From positions 1 through 9,803 of the forward strand of contig JAGQQQ010000443.1 of assembly GCA_020426125.1 (NCBI GenBank): a stretch of DNA of 9,803 nt. The letters are read 5' to 3'. Below are positions 7,816 through 9,803 of the stretch, piece by piece (position 1 is the first letter of the stretch; every line of letters starts with the position of its first letter). The translations under genes and the position numbers were made by a program. Source of the stretch: Planctomycetaceae bacterium (GTDB taxonomy: Bacteria > Planctomycetota > Planctomycetia > Planctomycetales > Planctomycetaceae). The notes beneath the pieces were generated by a model. That model was given only the letters and a program-made list of their open reading frames with translations. It was not told the DNA's origin and made no database searches.

Positions 7816-8068
7816 GATCCGAGCCAATGAGATGAGCATCCGCCCACATCTCAAAAAGTTCAAAGCCCCACCTTCTTGCATGAGGCGGGCAATCTGGAAA
7901 AGTGATCCCATCAACGTTAGCGGATGGCGGAAACGGAGTCACCCGATCGGAAGAAAGAAAGTTTCTCGCTGAGAACGGGCTGCTTGTTTCGATCTGGCCG
8001 CTCCGTTACCCTTGCGCGGCGGCAAAACGAGGGGGAATTTGCGCCCGCACGGAATCGGGAAGAGATCG

Positions 8069-8099
8069 TATCGGAGAAGTCGGACATCCCCGTCCGATA
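8069..8099. promoter_or_regulatory. Overlapping inverted repeats in the divergent promoter region
   Basis: TATCGGA (8069-8075) is an exact reverse complement of TCCGATA (8093-8099), and TCGGAC (8080-8085) is an exact reverse complement of GTCCGA (8092-8097). The two right arms overlap, so the pairings exclude each other. At DNA level this is three TCGGA-type half-sites, an operator-like pattern; in RNA it could act as a two-state hairpin. It lies 130 bases before the ketosynthase start. Confidence 0.35.
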
Positions 8100-8228
8100 A
8101 AGAGAAACGGCCCTTTCGGGGGAGCCCCTTCAATTTCCGTTGCCTGTCTAAAATCCGCGAACTCGCTCGGTGGAAAGCATTTCGGCTCCACTGGATTTGG
8201 CTCATCGAAAACTGTGCAGTAGGAACGC

Positions 8229-9506
8229 ATGCAGGACTCGCTTCAGGATCCGAATCGAATCGTCATCACCGGCGTCGGTCTGACCGCGCCGAACGGCAAC
8301 TCGCTGGACGAGTATCGAACGGCCCTGCTCCAGGGCAAATCTGGGGTTCAGGTCTTTGAGACCCGGTACATCAAGCATCCGGTGTTAGCCGGAATCTGCG
8401 ATTTCGACGAGTTCCTGTACCAAAAGCGGAAGGAACGGCGGCGCGGAACGCGGGCGGGATCCGTCTCGATTTACTGTGCGAATGAAGCGGTCAAGGACTC
8501 CGGGCTCGACTGGGCGAACATCAACAAGAGTCGAGTCGGTGTCTATCTGGGGACCACGGAACACGGTAACGTCGAAACCGAAAACGAAATCTTCGAAATC
8601 GCCCAATTTGACTACGACACGAAGGTCTGGTCCCACCACCACAATCCCCGAACCGTCGCCAACAATCCCGCTGGGGAGGTGACGCTCAATCTCAAGATCA
8701 CCGGGCCGCATCTGACCGTCGGCGCCGCGTGTGCCGCAGGGAATGCCGGATTTATCCAGGCGGCCCAGATGCTCAAGCTTCGCGAAGTGGATATCGCGAT
8801 CGCCGGGGGGATTTCCGAGAGCATCCATACGTTTGGGATTTTTGCGAGCTTCGCGAGTCAGGGGGCTCTGGCGTGGCATGACGACCCGGCCAAGGCGTGT
8901 CGACCGTTCGACGTGAATCGAAATGGGATCGTTGTCGCCGAGGGAGGGGGCATTTGCACCATCGAACGCCTTCCCGATGCGATTGCCCGGGGAGCGAAGA
9001 TTTATGGCGAGATTGTCGGATACGCGATGAATTCCGATGCGTCCGATTTTGTGCTTCCCGTCGCGGCCCGGCAGGCGGAATGCGTGCAGTTAGCCCTCGA
9101 TCGGGCCGGCCTGAAGCCCGAAGAGATTGACATCGTCTCCAGCCACGCGACCGCAACCGAGCAAGGGGACATCGAGGAATCCCGGGCGCTTCGGACCGTG
9201 TTTGGAGATCGCCCCTCGCTGGCGGTGAACAACACGAAAAGCTTCATTGGACATGCCATGGGCGCCGCCGGTGCTCTCGAATTGTTGGGGAATCTGCCTG
9301 CCTTTCAGGACCGGATTGCCCACGCTACAATCAATCTCGATGAGCAGGATCCCCGTTGCGAATTGCGTCAGGTTGTCGCAAATCGTCCGCGTGACATGGA
9401 GAAGGTGGAGTACATTCTCAACAACTCCTTCGGCATGCTTGGGATTAACTCGGTTGTGATTATTAAGCGAGTTCCCGCGGAAATTGGCGGTGTCTTCGGC
9501 GACTGA
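8229..9506 (+). CDS. Beta-ketoacyl-ACP synthase (FabF/KAS II-like), divergent signature loops
   Basis: 425 aa, close to the usual KAS II length. The enzyme should condense an ACP-bound malonyl unit with an acyl chain in the cytoplasm. The thiolase-fold triad is intact: Cys168 in 'VGAACAAG', His306 in 'SSHATATEQGD' and His342 in 'SFIGHAMGAAG', with the conserved Lys337 before it. The N-terminus 'RIVITGVGLTAPNG' is typical. Two signature loops differ from ordinary FabF: the usual 'HGTSTPxxD' is 'HATATEQGD', and the C-terminal 'FGFGGTN' loop is 'FGMLGIN' (401-407), keeping the gate-position Phe401. This points to a specialised ketosynthase rather than the housekeeping enzyme. The ATG at 8229 follows AGGA (8221-8224) at 4 bases. 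An acyl carrier protein gene follows 134 bases downstream, suggesting a dedicated acyl-assembly cluster. Chain length and product cannot be read from the sequence. Confidence 0.9.
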   Translation: MQDSLQDPNRIVITGVGLTAPNGNSLDEYRTALLQGKSGVQVFETRYIKHPVLAGICDFDEFLYQKRKERRRGTRAGSVSIYCANEAVKDSGLDWANINKSRVGVYLGTTEHGNVETENEIFEIAQFDYDTKVWSHHHNPRTVANNPAGEVTLNLKITGPHLTVGAACAAGNAGFIQAAQMLKLREVDIAIAGGISESIHTFGIFASFASQGALAWHDDPAKACRPFDVNRNGIVVAEGGGICTIERLPDAIARGAKIYGEIVGYAMNSDASDFVLPVAARQAECVQLALDRAGLKPEEIDIVSSHATATEQGDIEESRALRTVFGDRPSLAVNNTKSFIGHAMGAAGALELLGNLPAFQDRIAHATINLDEQDPRCELRQVVANRPRDMEKVEYILNNSFGMLGINSVVIIKRVPAEIGGVFGD

Positions 9507-9538
9507 CTTGATCGCAGGCGGTCGGGTTTCGCGTAAAC

Positions 9539-9548
9539 GGGACGTCCC
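9539..9548. promoter_or_regulatory. 10-bp perfect palindrome GGGACGTCCC
   Basis: A perfect dyad lies 33 bases after the ketosynthase stop and directly before the tandem repeat at 9551. It could be a binding site for a dimeric regulator of the ACP gene. A 10-bp palindrome can occur by chance in GC-rich DNA, so the call rests on its position. Confidence 0.25.
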
Positions 9549-9550
9549 AG

Positions 9551-9601
9551 AATTGTCGGGGAAGTCACGGACTGGATTGAAATTCTCGGGGAACGTCACG
9601 G
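9551..9601 (+). repeat. Tandem near-identical direct repeat before the ACP gene
   Basis: Two units, 9551-9570 and 9581-9601, share the pattern AATTsTCGGGGAA(c)GTCACGG. They differ by one substitution (G or C at the fifth base) and one inserted C. The start-to-start distance is 30 bases, near three helical turns, so proteins on both would sit on roughly the same face of the DNA. The region is not coding: the ACP frame is stopped at 9578-9580. The second unit ends 39 bases before the ACP start. An operator or activator site for the downstream genes is the simplest reading; a recent local duplication is the alternative. Confidence 0.5.
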
Positions 9602-9640
9602 TGCTGCCGTTTCCCGGCCAGGAATGAAGGAACAGAGCGA

Positions 9641-9803
9641 ATGACGCGGCCAGAAATCCGCGAGGTGATTCTCGAGATCCTGGAACGGATCGCCCCTGAC
9701 GAAGATCTGTCGAGCCTGGACGATTCGGTCCCGTTTCGTGAACAGATGGAACTGGACAGTATGGACTTCCTCGACATCGTCATGGAACTCCGCAAGCAAT
9801 ACC
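9641..9803 (+). CDS. Acyl carrier protein, 3'-truncated by the window edge
   Basis: 54 residues are visible and the frame stays open to the last base. They match the N-terminal two thirds of an acyl carrier protein: an acidic helix (REVILEILERI, 7-17), a loop with 'DDSVPF' (27-32), then 'ELDSMDFLDIVMEL' (37-50). Ser40 in 'LDSMD' is the expected 4'-phosphopantetheine attachment site, with Met41 where many ACPs have Leu. The protein should carry acyl chains for the ketosynthase encoded upstream. The ATG at 9641 follows AAGGA (9627-9631) at 9 bases and is the only in-frame start after the stop at 9578. A 6-codon frame (ATG 9624, stop TGA 9642-9644) overlaps this ATG as ATGA and could couple translation, but it may be chance. 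It could belong to fatty acid, polyketide or other acyl biosynthesis. Confidence 0.85.
   Translation, partial: MTRPEIREVILEILERIAPDEDLSSLDDSVPFREQMELDSMDFLDIVMELRKQY

Larger units (their letters stand above)
7807..8228. other. Divergent intergenic region (promoters for fusion gene and ketosynthase)
   Basis: 422 bases separate the starts of two divergent genes, so promoters for both should lie here. Open frames in this stretch on both strands have no recognisable product. Toward the ketosynthase, TAAAAT at 8149-8154 is a fair -10 hexamer but has only a poorly spaced -35 (TTCAAT, 8129-8134, 14 bases away). No convincing promoter was found for the fusion gene. A cluster of inverted repeats lies at 8069-8099, and a small CCC/GGG stem with a TTTC loop at 8111-8120. 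No RNA gene is recognised. Confidence 0.5.

Noticed and set aside
4855..7830. Two long + strand open frames (453 and 532 codons) opposite the fusion gene
   Set aside because: They are antisense to a sense frame with clear domain homology. Their Val/Asp-rich runs mirror the Asp-rich sense codons, and neither shows a recognisable domain, signal peptide or ribosome binding site.
7807..7914. A 36-residue N-terminal extension of the fusion protein starting at 7914
   Set aside because: It would place the signal peptide internally, and the methionine at 7806 has a GAGGA site and begins a standard signal peptide.
7939..8222. Overlapping 75-106-codon frames on both strands in the divergent region
   Set aside because: They compete with each other, have basic low-information products, and lie where promoters are needed for both flanking genes.
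8229..9803. Ladderane-type lipid cluster as in anammox planctomycetes
   Set aside because: Only one ketosynthase and part of one ACP are visible, and nothing else in the window points to anammox metabolism or ladderane genes.

Overview
The window (about 57% G+C by eye) most likely comes from a member of the Planctomycetota. The main evidence is a giant secreted multidomain protein of the 'PVC-type' class: sugar-active domains, then a membrane-bound-dehydrogenase-type propeller, helical repeats and a CxxCH cytochrome c domain. A signal-peptide-bearing outer-membrane barrel and a GC-rich multi-hairpin intergenic repeat opening with 'AGCCCCGGAGGGGCGAA' agree with this. The lineage is inferred from gene content, not from a marker gene.

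Layout. (1) 1-551, + strand: the 3' part of a DUF4261 protein that begins upstream of the window. (2) 755-2149, + strand: a 464-aa outer-membrane porin-like protein, resembling the LbtU-type porins, with a signal peptide and a proline/cysteine-containing N-terminal segment. (3) 2150-2724: a convergent intergenic region of 575 bp with no credible gene. It holds a terminator-like hairpin, two copies of an exact 14-bp direct repeat 489 bp apart near its edges, and a roughly 150-bp element of nested hairpins closed by a long-range 8-bp helix. (4) 7806-2725, - strand: one 1693-aa exported protein joining a 3-keto-disaccharide hydrolase (DUF1080) domain, a ThuA-like domain, an NPCBM carbohydrate-binding-like domain, a PVC-type propeller with acidic DxDGD loops, a helical-repeat region and a cytochrome c domain. 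(5) 7807-8228: a divergent promoter region of 422 bp with alternative inverted repeats. (6) 8229-9506, + strand: a FabF/KAS II-like ketosynthase with an intact Cys-His-His triad but altered signature loops. (7) 9507-9640: a spacer with a 10-bp palindrome and a near-identical 20/21-nt tandem direct repeat. (8) 9641-9803, + strand: the start of an acyl carrier protein, cut by the window end.

How the genes may work together. The fusion protein carries, on one polypeptide, candidate modules for binding a glycan, oxidising a sugar and passing electrons to heme c, and cleaving a 3-keto-glycoside. This suggests an extracytoplasmic oxidise-then-cleave route for sugars; it is an inference from domain content. 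The porin converges on it and could supply small solutes, but nothing ties the two in one transcript. The ketosynthase and ACP look like the first two genes of a dedicated acyl-chain assembly cluster that continues past the right edge. No tRNA, rRNA, CRISPR array or transposase gene was recognised.
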